Positions 17,270-26,661 of a stretch of DNA of 51,747 nt are shown piece by piece. A program made the translations under genes and the position numbers. Each line of letters opens with the position of its first letter. The first letter of the stretch is position 1. Under the pieces are notes generated by a model. It was given only the letters and a program-made list of their open reading frames with translations, was not told the origin of the DNA and searched no databases. The stretch is from Bacteroidota bacterium. Its GTDB lineage: Bacteria > Bacteroidota > Bacteroidia > Bacteroidales > Lentimicrobiaceae. The stretch lies in contig WSXX01000030.1 in the NCBI GenBank assembly GCA_009773515.1, positions 1 through 51,747 of the forward strand, read 5' to 3'.

Positions 17270-17842
17270 TTACAAAGCAATAGCCGATCGCTTTTTATAA
17301 TTGAGATAAAGTAAAACTGCCAGTATCATTAGCATGGCACTCATAAATATAGCAATCAGGAACGTTTTACCGATAGGAACATTTAAGCCGATGATCAGGG
17401 AACCAAACGAAATTAATCCTGCAAAAATCGCATAAAGATTAGTTCTGTAAAACCATGCATAAGGAAAGAAATGTGCACCGGTAATAATTGCATAAGTCAC
17501 AACAAAATAATCGGGAAATTTGATAAGAACCAAAATTAAAAACGGGAAATAGAGCAATTGAGCAAAGTTAAACCAAAGGCCAAGAGGCTGCAAAGGATTG
17601 TCTTTTAGTTTCCAGTTGGTTTTAAAGATTCTGGAAAACAGCAATGCCAATGGAAGCATCAGACCACCAACAATAAATGTCAGAATGGATTTGTCGTAAG
17701 AATTGTATCCGAGTGTCCAGATGTAAGCGATTAGAAGCCAGATTATGCTGGCAGATAAAATAAAATCCAGCCCGTTTTTTGCTTTTATTGACAATTGGTT
17801 GCGAAGTTGGTCAATATTTAGTGTATTTGTCATAAAACCCAA
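17270..17842 (-). CDS. DUF7010-like integral membrane protein
   Basis: 190 residues with six to seven predicted transmembrane helices and a short cytoplasmic N-terminus. The pattern GGLMLPLALLFSRIF, then PLGLWFNFAQLLYFPFL and ITGAHFFPYAWFYR resembles the DUF7010 family of small membrane proteins as I recall it; function is unknown. Translation may begin at the first ATG (17842) or at M4. A TATTTTTG box (17918-17911, minus strand) lies about 70 bases upstream and may be its promoter. The terminator at 18008-18044 separates it from the SGNH gene, so it is probably a single-gene unit. Confidence 0.7.
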   Translation of the reverse strand: MGFMTNTLNIDQLRNQLSIKAKNGLDFILSASIIWLLIAYIWTLGYNSYDKSILTFIVGGLMLPLALLFSRIFKTNWKLKDNPLQPLGLWFNFAQLLYFPFLILVLIKFPDYFVVTYAIITGAHFFPYAWFYRTNLYAIFAGLISFGSLIIGLNVPIGKTFLIAIFMSAMLMILAVLLYLNYKKRSAIAL

Positions 17843-18007
17843 AAATCAGTTTTTATTATTGAAGTTGTCAGATTAATTTACATCGTTTGTTCAAATGATG
17901 TTTGATGGGTCAAAAATAAATAAAATTCCTAAAGTGATTTGCTAAAGTTCTACTCCTGTCGGGATAAAGAATGAATTGGGTAAGATTTCTGTTTAATAAA
18001 CATGAAA

Positions 18008-18044
18008 TAAAAATGCCAGGCAATTTTAATAGCCCGGCATTTTT
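18008..18044. terminator. bidirectional Rho-independent terminator
   Basis: AAAATGCCAGGC pairs with GCCCGGCATTTT (one mismatch, loop of about 10 bases), with A-runs on one side and T-runs on the other, so it can act in both directions. It lies just downstream of the SGNH hydrolase gene on the minus strand. Confidence 0.8.
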
Positions 18045-18115
18045 ATTTGTTTTTCAGAAATAGATCTCCGGCAAAAGAATCAGGTTGACAATGAACTGCT
18101 GACTTAATATCCTCG

Positions 18116-19957
18116 TTATTCGGATGATCTTATCAATGTGTAGCTACCCTGATTAAGGCCGCTGGAATCTTTAACAGATATAATACAGAAAATCAGCTGC
18201 TTGCCTGTTTCTATCGACAGATCCGGAGTAAGCTGAAGCAGATGTTTTCCGGAATTACTTACTTTTTCAGCAACATTTCCAAGGTTTCGACCCATAGCAT
18301 CCACAAATTGCAGGTTAATTTCTCCTGCTGAGGTCGTTTCAAATTCTATTGAAATCTGATTCGTAAAAGGATTTGGATAGAATCTGGCAATAACTTTCTC
18401 CGGTGTATTGCGTGGCTCAGGAACCGAAAGACTTGAACAATCAATTTTGTGGATGTCTTTTGCCAACACTCGTTCAAATATTAGCCGGTGCCCTGCATTG
18501 TTCAGGTGAACTCCATCACCAGTGTTGAATGCCGGTGTTATAAATCCGTTTGGTTCTGCAAATCCGGTCCACAAATCAATTGCGTAATCTCCATAAATTG
18601 AAAGTATGGAATCTTTCATTGTTATCTGCGATTGAAGTTGAACCTGTGTTCCGAAATTTCTGGGTTGAGTAGTGCAAATCCATGCACTTACCCCATTTTC
18701 AAGAGCGGTACTTTGCAACAAAGCATAATTGTCCAATTGCCCTGAATTCGGATAAAAGTTAGCAACATCATTTGAAGGCATATTGATAATGATGGCAAAG
18801 GGGTTGTATGAGAGTGCTCTGGTGATGTTCCTTGCAGGATCAACAGTGACAAAAACACCCGGTGGTATTGTTGTTCCGGTAGGAAGAATGTGATAAGTTG
18901 TGTAACCACCTTTAGCCAGGTTAATTACTTCATATCGTGTGTTTTGTTGAAATATTTCTTTCTTATACCGCTTTACCCATGCACTGTCGGAAGGCGATGC
19001 TCCAACACCCTCAGCCGTTGACGAACCAAGAACTACTATGCGACAGGAAAGTGTATCGGAGCTTATTTCAAATACAGCTGTACTTTCATCAGATTCTTCA
19101 CCGGCTGAAATTCTGACAAGACATTCTTGCGATGGCATTTCAGGAATTGTCCAGACATACTCTTTATTAAATGCCGGGACAGTGGCAATTGATGACCAGG
19201 ATGAACCATTGTTGGTCGAATATTCAATAATGACCTCGGCTACGTTTTCACTTTCCCAAATAATTGAAGGGGTTTTGTTGATCTGCCAGAATTCACCACC
19301 ATTTGGTGAAACCAGATTTAATACAGCAGGCAGGATTACATCTTCATGTTCATAAACTACCCGCATTACGCCCAAATAGTAGAAACCAGATGCATTGTTA
19401 TTGTTTGGCCCTGTTGATGCAGTCACCCTTATAACTCCTTCGGCAGTCGGTTGCAGGGTGGAAGTAACTACCTCACTTGAATTTGAGGCTGTCTGCAGAT
19501 AAAGTGTTTCACTGCTCAACCCTTCGAAAAGATATTGTGTTTCGCGGTTGTCGCTGGCTTCGCGCGAAGCAAAAACTGATATGGAGTAGATTTTTTCGGG
19601 ATTCAGACCCGACAATTCAACACCACCCGTTAGTTGCACCTGACCACCAAACTCAGCTACATTTCCAAAAAAGCTGTCGCCGGTTGCGGTTGCCGGGAAT
19701 CCAAGGGAAGGGTCCGGATTTTGTGTTCCATTGGTGTTGATATTGTTGAATGCATCAAAAACCAGAATATTTTTGCCTGAAGACATACCGGATGTGTTGA
19801 TCATATTGTTGATCTGGCCATCAACCGGATTGCTGATGTTGTTCCATACTCCGGGCGTGGGTGTATTTCCGAAGTCAATCAGGATGGTGTCATTTTGTGC
19901 AGAAATGGATTGAAAAATCAGCAAAAGAGCAACAATGATAACGTAGAATTTTGACAT
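18116..19957 (-). CDS. T9SS-exported SGNH/GDSL hydrolase with N-terminal beta domains
   Basis: 613 residues. Signal peptide (1-20, ISAQ), a beta-sandwich domain (about 22-205), an Ig-like domain (about 210-300, LVSPNGGEFWQINKTPSIIW), an SGNH hydrolase domain (about 305-510), and a type IX secretion C-terminal sorting domain (about 530-613, RFYPNPFTNQISIEF ... GRNLGN). In the hydrolase, block I reads VLGSSTAEG, so the usual Asp of GDS is Ser while the nucleophilic Ser is kept. NDV serves as block III, and DGVHLNNAGH supplies the Asp-His pair. It is probably a surface or secreted esterase, for example a carbohydrate deacetylase. Terminators lie on both sides, so it is its own transcription unit, next to the glycoside hydrolase operon. 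Confidence 0.88.
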   Translation of the reverse strand: MSKFYVIIVALLLIFQSISAQNDTILIDFGNTPTPGVWNNISNPVDGQINNMINTSGMSSGKNILVFDAFNNINTNGTQNPDPSLGFPATATGDSFFGNVAEFGGQVQLTGGVELSGLNPEKIYSISVFASREASDNRETQYLFEGLSSETLYLQTASNSSEVVTSTLQPTAEGVIRVTASTGPNNNNASGFYYLGVMRVVYEHEDVILPAVLNLVSPNGGEFWQINKTPSIIWESENVAEVIIEYSTNNGSSWSSIATVPAFNKEYVWTIPEMPSQECLVRISAGEESDESTAVFEISSDTLSCRIVVLGSSTAEGVGASPSDSAWVKRYKKEIFQQNTRYEVINLAKGGYTTYHILPTGTTIPPGVFVTVDPARNITRALSYNPFAIIINMPSNDVANFYPNSGQLDNYALLQSTALENGVSAWICTTQPRNFGTQVQLQSQITMKDSILSIYGDYAIDLWTGFAEPNGFITPAFNTGDGVHLNNAGHRLIFERVLAKDIHKIDCSSLSVPEPRNTPEKVIARFYPNPFTNQISIEFETTSAGEINLQFVDAMGRNLGNVAEKVSNSGKHLLQLTPDLSIETGKQLIFCIISVKDSSGLNQGSYTLIRSSE

Positions 19958-20029
19958 AATTTTTAGCTTTTGTTTAACTTATTGTTGTATTAAGGAACAA
20001 AAAGTTAAAAAGTTTGCTCATTGCAAAAA

Positions 20030-20064
20030 AAAAACTGCTCACAATAATTTTGTAAGCAGTTTTA
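20030..20064 (-). terminator. strong terminator ending the glycoside hydrolase operon
   Basis: On the minus strand AAACTGCTTACA (20062-20051) pairs with TGTGAGCAGTTT (20043-20032), with one mismatch and a 7-base loop, and is followed by a run of about ten T. It lies 20 bases after the GH3 stop codon. Confidence 0.88.
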
Positions 20065-20084
20065 TTATTTCAGATTCTTAATCT

Positions 20085-22370
20085 TCAGTCAGTCAACACA
20101 AAAGCTGCTTCTTTTACATCTCTTGAGTTTCCTCCGACAAATACTTTAAAATCGCCGGGTTCAGCTACAAATTTAAGGTCGTAATTATAAAATTTAAGAT
20201 CTCCAACATCAATGGTAAAGGTAACCTCTTTGGTTTCGCCTTTTTTAATGAGTATCTTCTCGAACCCTTTAAGTTCTTTTACCGGTCTGGTGGTTGTTCC
20301 GACCATATCGCGGATGTAAAGCTGTACAACTTCTTTGCCATCAAAATTACCTGTATTGGTAACATTAACCTTAACGTCAATTTTTTCGCCTGGTTTAAAG
20401 CTGTTTTTGCTCAGGGTTAAATCGCTGTAGCTGAATGTAGTATAGCTGAGTCCGAATCCAAAAGGATAGAGCGGTTCGTTGGTAACATCAAGGTAATTTG
20501 TACGGAATTTACTGAACCACTGACCTTCAGCAAGCGGGCGTCCGGTATTTTTATGGTTGTAGAAGAGGGGAATTTGTCCTGTATTCTGAGGAAAAGTGGT
20601 GGTAAGCTTTCCTGATGGAACCACGTCACCGAAGAGTACATCAGCCACAGCTGCACCGGCTTCACTGCCGCCAAACCACACATTAAGGATTGCCGGAACA
20701 TTTTCCTGTTCCCATTTGATGGCAAGCGGACGGCCAGTAAAAAGTACCATTACCACCGGTTTTCCGGTTTTTAGCAAAGCTTTCATCAGATCGCGCTGAT
20801 TCTGGGGGATTTCGATGTTGGTTAAACTGGAACTTTCTCCACTTGATTCAGATGCTTCACCCATAACAGCTATTACAACATCTGATTTCTCAGCTGCTTT
20901 TACAGCTTCAGCAATCATTATATCAGCCGGGCGGCTGTCCCATCCGGTTGCTTTTCCAAACATACCGATTCTGGTTTCGAGCAATGAATCAGACACAATA
21001 TTGCATCCTTTGGCAAGCGTAATATTCTCTGGTTTGCCGTTTACCATTTTGATTCCGTCATGAACAGAAATTGCTTTTTCGAAATCTCCTGCTACTGTCC
21101 AGGTGCCGCACATATTCAGCCTGTCGTTGGCAAGCGGGCCGATAAGTGCAATTTTAGCATCTTTTTTCAATGGCAGGATATTGCCATCGTTTTTTAGAAG
21201 TACAAAACTTTCAGTTGCTGTTTTGCGGGCTGCCATACGATTGGCGTCGGTATAGATTTCGGTTTTGGCGCGATTTTCGTCGCAGTAGCGGTAAGGATCG
21301 TCAAACAGACCTAATACATATTTTGCTTCAAGTATCCGACGACAAGCTGAATTTATCTGATCTAAAGATATTTTGCCATCTTCAACAGACTTTTTAAGGG
21401 TAAGCAGAAAACCTTCACCCACCATATCCATGTCCACTGATGCGTTCAATGCCAATGCTGAAACCGTTTGAAGATCACCCATTCCGTGGTCAATCATTTC
21501 GTTTATTCCAGTATAATCGCTTAATATAAATCCTTTAAATCCCCATTCATCGCGCAACACGGTTTGCATCAGCCAGCGGTTTCCGGTTGCCGGGATTCCA
21601 TCAACTTCATTGAAAGAAGCCATTACACTGCCTACTCCTGCATCAACGGCAGCTTTGTAAGGCAGGAAATATTCATTGTACATGCGATGTCTGCTCATGT
21701 CAACGGTATTGTAATCGCGGCCTGCTTCACTGGCGCCATAGAGCGCAAAATGTTTTACACAAGCCATAATGGTGTTATTGGCAGTCAGGTCTTTTCCCTG
21801 ATAACCGCGAACCATTGCTTTGGCAATTTCACCTCCCAGGTAAGGGTCTTCCCCTCCGCCTTCAGCAATTCTTCCCCAACGTGGATCACGGCTTAAGTCA
21901 ACCATGGGAGAAAATGTCCAGCAAATTCCATCTGCGCTTGCTTCCTGAGCTGCGATGCGGGCACTCTGCTCAATTAAAGCCATATCCCAGCTGCATGAAA
22001 GTCCCAGCGGAATAGGGAAAACCGATTTGTAACCATGAATCACATCCATACCGAAAATCAACGGGATTTTTAATCGGCTTTGCTCAACGGCTACCTGCTG
22101 CACACTGCGGATCTTGGCAACGGTGCTTATGTTGAACAATCCACCGACCTTACCTTCGATAATCTTTTTTCCGATATCGGTACTGGCTGTCTGTCCTGTG
22201 GTGAAATCACCGGCGCCGGGCAGATTAAGCTGACCTATTTTTTCTTCAAGGGTCATCTTTGACATCAGTTCATCAATAAACTGCTTCATCTTAACTTCCT
22301 GTGGAAGTGGTTGAGCTTGAAGATACACAGCAGCAAATAGTGCTGCTATTAAAAAGCTGATTTTTTTCAT
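20085..22370 (-). CDS. bglX: GH3 beta-glucosidase (BglX-type)
   Basis: 761 residues with a signal peptide (1-19), so periplasmic. GH3 N-terminal barrel (about 45-365) with the nucleophile in GFILSDY (D285) and substrate-binding KHF; GH3 C-terminal domain (about 395-625) with GEASESSGESSS in the acid/base loop; FnIII-like domain (about 665-755). The length matches the E. coli BglX type. It removes terminal beta-linked glucose from oligosaccharides. Here it is the last gene of a five-gene operon, one base after the GH43 stop, and would finish oligosaccharides made upstream. In Bacteroides a GH3 next to a GH144 acts on sophoro-oligosaccharides, the working guess here. The symbol reflects the family, not a proven substrate. 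Confidence 0.93.
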   Translation of the reverse strand: MKKISFLIAALFAAVYLQAQPLPQEVKMKQFIDELMSKMTLEEKIGQLNLPGAGDFTTGQTASTDIGKKIIEGKVGGLFNISTVAKIRSVQQVAVEQSRLKIPLIFGMDVIHGYKSVFPIPLGLSCSWDMALIEQSARIAAQEASADGICWTFSPMVDLSRDPRWGRIAEGGGEDPYLGGEIAKAMVRGYQGKDLTANNTIMACVKHFALYGASEAGRDYNTVDMSRHRMYNEYFLPYKAAVDAGVGSVMASFNEVDGIPATGNRWLMQTVLRDEWGFKGFILSDYTGINEMIDHGMGDLQTVSALALNASVDMDMVGEGFLLTLKKSVEDGKISLDQINSACRRILEAKYVLGLFDDPYRYCDENRAKTEIYTDANRMAARKTATESFVLLKNDGNILPLKKDAKIALIGPLANDRLNMCGTWTVAGDFEKAISVHDGIKMVNGKPENITLAKGCNIVSDSLLETRIGMFGKATGWDSRPADIMIAEAVKAAEKSDVVIAVMGEASESSGESSSLTNIEIPQNQRDLMKALLKTGKPVVMVLFTGRPLAIKWEQENVPAILNVWFGGSEAGAAVADVLFGDVVPSGKLTTTFPQNTGQIPLFYNHKNTGRPLAEGQWFSKFRTNYLDVTNEPLYPFGFGLSYTTFSYSDLTLSKNSFKPGEKIDVKVNVTNTGNFDGKEVVQLYIRDMVGTTTRPVKELKGFEKILIKKGETKEVTFTIDVGDLKFYNYDLKFVAEPGDFKVFVGGNSRDVKEAAFVLTD

Positions 22371-22371
22371 T

Positions 22372-24117
22372 TTATTCTGTTTTTATTGTTGATGATTTTT
22401 CTGAAATTCCGTTTTCGTTAAATGCTTCAATCATAAAGTAATACGAACATTGATTGTCCAGTGTCTTAAGCCAGTATTCATTTTTGCCCAGTACCATAAT
22501 GCAGTTGTAGAGTTTGTCGGGTTCGGTTCCAAGGTAGATGTTGTACCCGGTTGCGTTGTCCACAGGGGCCCACTTAAGCCAGGCACTTCGTTTGTCATTT
22601 TCTGTGCGTAACACTATCAGGTCATCTACTTTGTCAGGTATGGCCCCTGCCCCTTTACCGAATACCCTCAGTCCGCTGATGGCAAATTTTCCGGTTGGCA
22701 TATGAACGTTTTCAAGTTTGATAAATCTTGCCATTACCGGTTTTTCAAGTTCGATATAGTCGTGCGGCACATCAGTTTTGTTTTTGCTTTTATCTGCCAG
22801 CATCAGCCATTTTTTTCCATCGGTAGAATACCAGAGTTTGTATTGATGGAAAATCCCCTCAGCTTTACCAAGAAATTCAGCATTCTGGTCAGCATAATTG
22901 ATCTGGACGGCGTATACAAGGGATGTTTCGCCAAGGTCGGAGGCTATCCACTCTCCAGCATTGCTGGTTGAAGCACTCCAGTATGATTTTATATCCTCAT
23001 CAACGGCATAATTTGAACCATATCCACCCAAGGTAGAAGAAACAGTTACAGGTTTGTTGTAATTCAGGAGCATCCAACCGGTAAACCTTGATTGGAGGTG
23101 GTTTGATGAGCCATTCGGCAGGTAGTGCGGATAATCTCCAAAAACTGTATTACAGTACATCACATCATCCGCATCAAAGCCAGCGGGCCACAAACCCAGA
23201 CGACGTTCAAAATTATTTTTCACAGAAATGGCAAGGGTACTCACATGCCAGTAATTTCCCCATTGATCGGCGAATGTCCCGCCATGGCCAGCCCCACGGG
23301 CAAATCCGCCTGGTTTGTATGAAAATGGCAATGACTGATGGGTAAATGGCCCGAGGGGGTTATCACCAACAGCCACTCCATCGGCATACCCGCTGAATTC
23401 AGTGCCCGGAGCTCCATATTGAAGGTAGTATTTTCCGTTGTGTTTGTTCATCCAGGCTCCTTCAATAAAGGGATCAAGAAAGGTATTGTCCATGTGCTCC
23501 CCAAATCGGTGCCAACCATAACGGTCGTCGTTGAGCAGGAGCAACTCTTTTCGGGTTCCGTATGGCTCGAAAGTTTTTCGGTTAACTTCAATGCCGTAAA
23601 GCGGGTATTTGTTGCTGCTGCCATTATACATGTAAAGCCGCCCGTCATCATCGGTGAAAAAAGCCGGGTCCCAGCCACCTATCTCAAATGGATCAATGGC
23701 TTCTTTCCATTCATTTGCTTTTGGATTGGTGCTCATCCAGATAGGAAATGTGGATGTGTAGGTTGAGCCAAAAACCAGCAGTGTATCGCCCTGCACCCAT
23801 ACTGCCGGTGCGCAGAGGTCATCGTAAACATTATGGTATGGTTTAAGGAATGAACGCGAAACAAAATTCCAGTTGTTCAGGTCGCTGCTCCACCAATACC
23901 CCCATTGATTTGTTGAAAAAAGGTAGTAGTCTCCTTTGTACAGCACAATTACCGGGTCGGCTGTTGCCCTGTGCCTGCCCCATTCTGAAAAATTGGGAAT
24001 GGGTGTGTAACCATAATCCAGGTTCATAGGGTTGCAATAGGTGGCTGGCTGCGACCATAGTGTGGTTGAGCCCGCGAGCAAACAGGCAAGGAACAGAAAG
24101 GTAAGTTTTTTCTTCAT
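22372..24117 (-). CDS. GH43-family glycosidase with F5/8 type C and FnIII domains
   Basis: 581 residues with a signal peptide (1-22). A five-bladed propeller GH43-type domain (about 28-345) has the three expected acids: general base D54 in ATADPVI, pKa modulator D150 in GGWDPAF, and general acid E219 in FIEGAWM. An F5/8 type C (discoidin, CBM32-like) domain follows (about 350-475, RFIKLENVHMPTGKFAISGLRVFG), then an FnIII domain (about 488-578). GH43 enzymes usually act on arabinose, xylose or galactose linkages; the specificity here is open. The propeller is followed directly by a carbohydrate-binding module, which suggests action on polymers. Gaps to neighbours are 12 bases upstream and 1 downstream, so it is cotranscribed. 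Confidence 0.88.
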   Translation of the reverse strand: MKKKLTFLFLACLLAGSTTLWSQPATYCNPMNLDYGYTPIPNFSEWGRHRATADPVIVLYKGDYYLFSTNQWGYWWSSDLNNWNFVSRSFLKPYHNVYDDLCAPAVWVQGDTLLVFGSTYTSTFPIWMSTNPKANEWKEAIDPFEIGGWDPAFFTDDDGRLYMYNGSSNKYPLYGIEVNRKTFEPYGTRKELLLLNDDRYGWHRFGEHMDNTFLDPFIEGAWMNKHNGKYYLQYGAPGTEFSGYADGVAVGDNPLGPFTHQSLPFSYKPGGFARGAGHGGTFADQWGNYWHVSTLAISVKNNFERRLGLWPAGFDADDVMYCNTVFGDYPHYLPNGSSNHLQSRFTGWMLLNYNKPVTVSSTLGGYGSNYAVDEDIKSYWSASTSNAGEWIASDLGETSLVYAVQINYADQNAEFLGKAEGIFHQYKLWYSTDGKKWLMLADKSKNKTDVPHDYIELEKPVMARFIKLENVHMPTGKFAISGLRVFGKGAGAIPDKVDDLIVLRTENDKRSAWLKWAPVDNATGYNIYLGTEPDKLYNCIMVLGKNEYWLKTLDNQCSYYFMIEAFNENGISEKSSTIKTE

Positions 24118-24129
24118 CTGATTGTTTGT

Positions 24130-26646
24130 TTATTTTAGCTGAATCCTGATTTCGCTATCAGAATTCCTGAATGTTACCAAGTTTACTTCGGGTATTGTTC
24201 TGGATGAACTGATATGGTTGAACCAGGTTGTTTCATATACAGTTTTAAGGGCTTCCAACGGATCAAGTAAACCCATTGTCATGAATTCAGTCTTTGCCTG
24301 CCGGTCATCGATTATTACATGGCTCATATCTTCTGAAAATCCATGAAGAATAAGACTAATGTGCAGGTAATGAGACTTGTAATCGCCTTCAGTTTTACTG
24401 AAGATAATGGATTCTTCAGCGGGCAGGTATTCAATGGTCCTCTTTTTATAAAGGTTATTTTTATAGTTGAAAGTTTTTCCATCATCCTCATAAAGAACAA
24501 AAGCATTGTTTTCGGGGCCTTTGTATATATGAACAAGAAGGGTGTCAGAGGGGAGCTCGCTGGTTGACTGAACCAGGCTTTGCATCGGAAGAATTGAGGA
24601 AGCCCTTATGTAAAGCGGTATCCTGTAATACGGGCACTTAACACTGATTTCGCTATCTCCGTTCAGCAGAGCATCGCTCCAGACGTCGTACCATTGACCC
24701 GGAGGAAGGTAAAGTGACTTTGTTTCCTCTTTGGTTGTAGCAGGAACTACCATTAAGGCTTCACCAAGCATAAACTGGTATTGGTAAAGCTGGTCGAAAA
24801 CCTTATCTTTAAAAGGATGTTCAATGCAGAGGCTCCTTACAACAGGGGCACCGCTCAGGAAGGTTTCGTAAAAAGTTGAATAAATATAAGGCATCAGTCT
24901 GTATCGAAACCCGATAAATTCCCGTGCAATGGCTTCTGCTTCATCGCCATAAGCCCAGGGTTCGTTGGCTGATGCATAAGATTCTTTGTGGTTGCGGACA
25001 AAAGGTTGAAAAACACCGGTTTGTATCCAGCGGACGAACAGTTCTTTTGAAGTGGGACCAATGTATCCCCCGATGTCGTCACCGGTAAAGGCTATCCCAG
25101 AAAGGCCCAGTTGGGTATTGAGCAGTGTGCCGCTCAGAATATATTCGTCTTTTGCTGTATTGTCTCCGGTCCAGACTGCTGCATAGCGCTGCACGCCGGC
25201 GAATCCGCTTCGGGTAAGAACAAACGGTCGCCTGCCCTGCCCGTATTTAAGTGCTGCTTCATAGGAAGACCGGGCCATCAGCATGCCGTAAACATTCTTG
25301 GCTTCCAGTGCATCAGCTTTGTGGCCATCAAAGTCAAATATCAGGTTATCAGGAAGATAGGAAGCTCCAACTGCCGGCTCATTCATATCGTTCCAGTAGC
25401 CATGGATTCCATTTTCTGGCAGGAATTTCATGTTGTCTGCCCACCATTTTCTTCCGTCGGCCTTGGTAAAATCAACAAAATTGTTCAAACTGGGCGCAAT
25501 TTCAGCTGTATAGATGGTTCCGTCGGAATATCTGAGAAAAATGTCCTGTTTCAACCCGTCATGATGTGCAAAATATGTGCTGTCAATTTTTATCCCGGGA
25601 TTCACCGAAGCTGTTACTTCGATTCCAAGTTCAGAAAGCTTCTTTGTAAGTCCTTTCATATCGGGAAAGCGGTTCAGGTTAATTCTGAACGGCTCATATT
25701 CCCATAGATAGTCAGCATCCAGCACCATGCAGTCAATCGGGATTTTTCTGTCTCTGAACGTTTGGGCGATGTTCATTACATTGCTCTGAGGAAAATAGCT
25801 GCATCGGCTCTGATGATATCCAAGGCTCCAGAGCGGAGGCATTGACATACGTCCGGTCAAAAACGTGTAATTGCTGAGTATGCCGGCTATATTCCTGTCG
25901 TATATAAAGAAATAGTCAATATCACCACCATCACAGGTGATGGAGGCGAAATCAGGAGTAGAAACACCGAAATTGAAAAATGATTTGTAGGTATTGTGGT
26001 AGAAAAGCCCGTAAGTCTGATTGTTGTGGATGCCAATATAAAACGGAACATTGGTGTACATCGGAAGCCTGGGGTCTCCATATTTATAGGTGTCGGTATT
26101 ATTTAGGGTAAAGGATGCCCCGCGTTTGTCAAGATTTCCCAGCACTTCGCCCAGGCCGGTAAACCGCTCCCCTGGCTGAAGAATCTTGTACAGGTTGGTG
26201 CGGTTTCCGTTAAAGCTATATCCGAATCCTTCGCCGCCTCGATCTTCGTTGATTACAACACCATCATGTGTCCTGAAAATTACCCTGAATGCCGGCTTTT
26301 TTTCTATTTCAGCAACTATACTTCCGGTCGAAACAAAAATAGATGTTCCGTTTTCAATTACTTTAAAATCCGTTGGAAGGGGCTTGCAATCGGGCGACAG
26401 CAGGTAGGAAAATTCACGCATTGCCATGTTCTTCGAAACCCTGATGCGAATTATATTTTGATTGTAAACCGTAATATTGAAATATGCCCTTTCGGTTTTA
26501 CCTTCAATTCCTTGTTCGTTTTTTTTCCAGGCCGTAATCTTTCCGATATCCTTCTGAATGCCAGAAGCAGAAACAGGTAAAAAAGCAAGCAGCAGAATTG
26601 CGGCAACAGTCCAATGTATCCGTAATCGTCCGTTTTTGCGTTTCAT
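24130..26646 (-). CDS. GH31 alpha-glucosidase/alpha-xylosidase-type enzyme
   Basis: 838 residues with a signal peptide (about 8-28). N-terminal beta domain (about 50-250), GH31 (beta/alpha)8 barrel (about 265-600), proximal and distal C-terminal beta domains (about 600-830). The catalytic nucleophile lies in GYWNDMNEP (D420) and the acid/base in VWTGDN (D495). RRPFVLTRSGFAG precedes the acid/base as in alpha-glucosidases. GH31 covers alpha-glucosidase, alpha-xylosidase and related activities, which cannot be told apart from sequence alone. It is the third gene of the operon, 15 bases after the second glucoamylase-like gene. An alpha-acting enzyme in an operon otherwise suited to beta-glucan means the true substrate may be a branched or mixed glycan. 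Confidence 0.92.
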   Translation of the reverse strand: MKRKNGRLRIHWTVAAILLLAFLPVSASGIQKDIGKITAWKKNEQGIEGKTERAYFNITVYNQNIIRIRVSKNMAMREFSYLLSPDCKPLPTDFKVIENGTSIFVSTGSIVAEIEKKPAFRVIFRTHDGVVINEDRGGEGFGYSFNGNRTNLYKILQPGERFTGLGEVLGNLDKRGASFTLNNTDTYKYGDPRLPMYTNVPFYIGIHNNQTYGLFYHNTYKSFFNFGVSTPDFASITCDGGDIDYFFIYDRNIAGILSNYTFLTGRMSMPPLWSLGYHQSRCSYFPQSNVMNIAQTFRDRKIPIDCMVLDADYLWEYEPFRINLNRFPDMKGLTKKLSELGIEVTASVNPGIKIDSTYFAHHDGLKQDIFLRYSDGTIYTAEIAPSLNNFVDFTKADGRKWWADNMKFLPENGIHGYWNDMNEPAVGASYLPDNLIFDFDGHKADALEAKNVYGMLMARSSYEAALKYGQGRRPFVLTRSGFAGVQRYAAVWTGDNTAKDEYILSGTLLNTQLGLSGIAFTGDDIGGYIGPTSKELFVRWIQTGVFQPFVRNHKESYASANEPWAYGDEAEAIAREFIGFRYRLMPYIYSTFYETFLSGAPVVRSLCIEHPFKDKVFDQLYQYQFMLGEALMVVPATTKEETKSLYLPPGQWYDVWSDALLNGDSEISVKCPYYRIPLYIRASSILPMQSLVQSTSELPSDTLLVHIYKGPENNAFVLYEDDGKTFNYKNNLYKKRTIEYLPAEESIIFSKTEGDYKSHYLHISLILHGFSEDMSHVIIDDRQAKTEFMTMGLLDPLEALKTVYETTWFNHISSSRTIPEVNLVTFRNSDSEIRIQLK

Positions 26647-26661
26647 CAGATGTAAGCTGTT

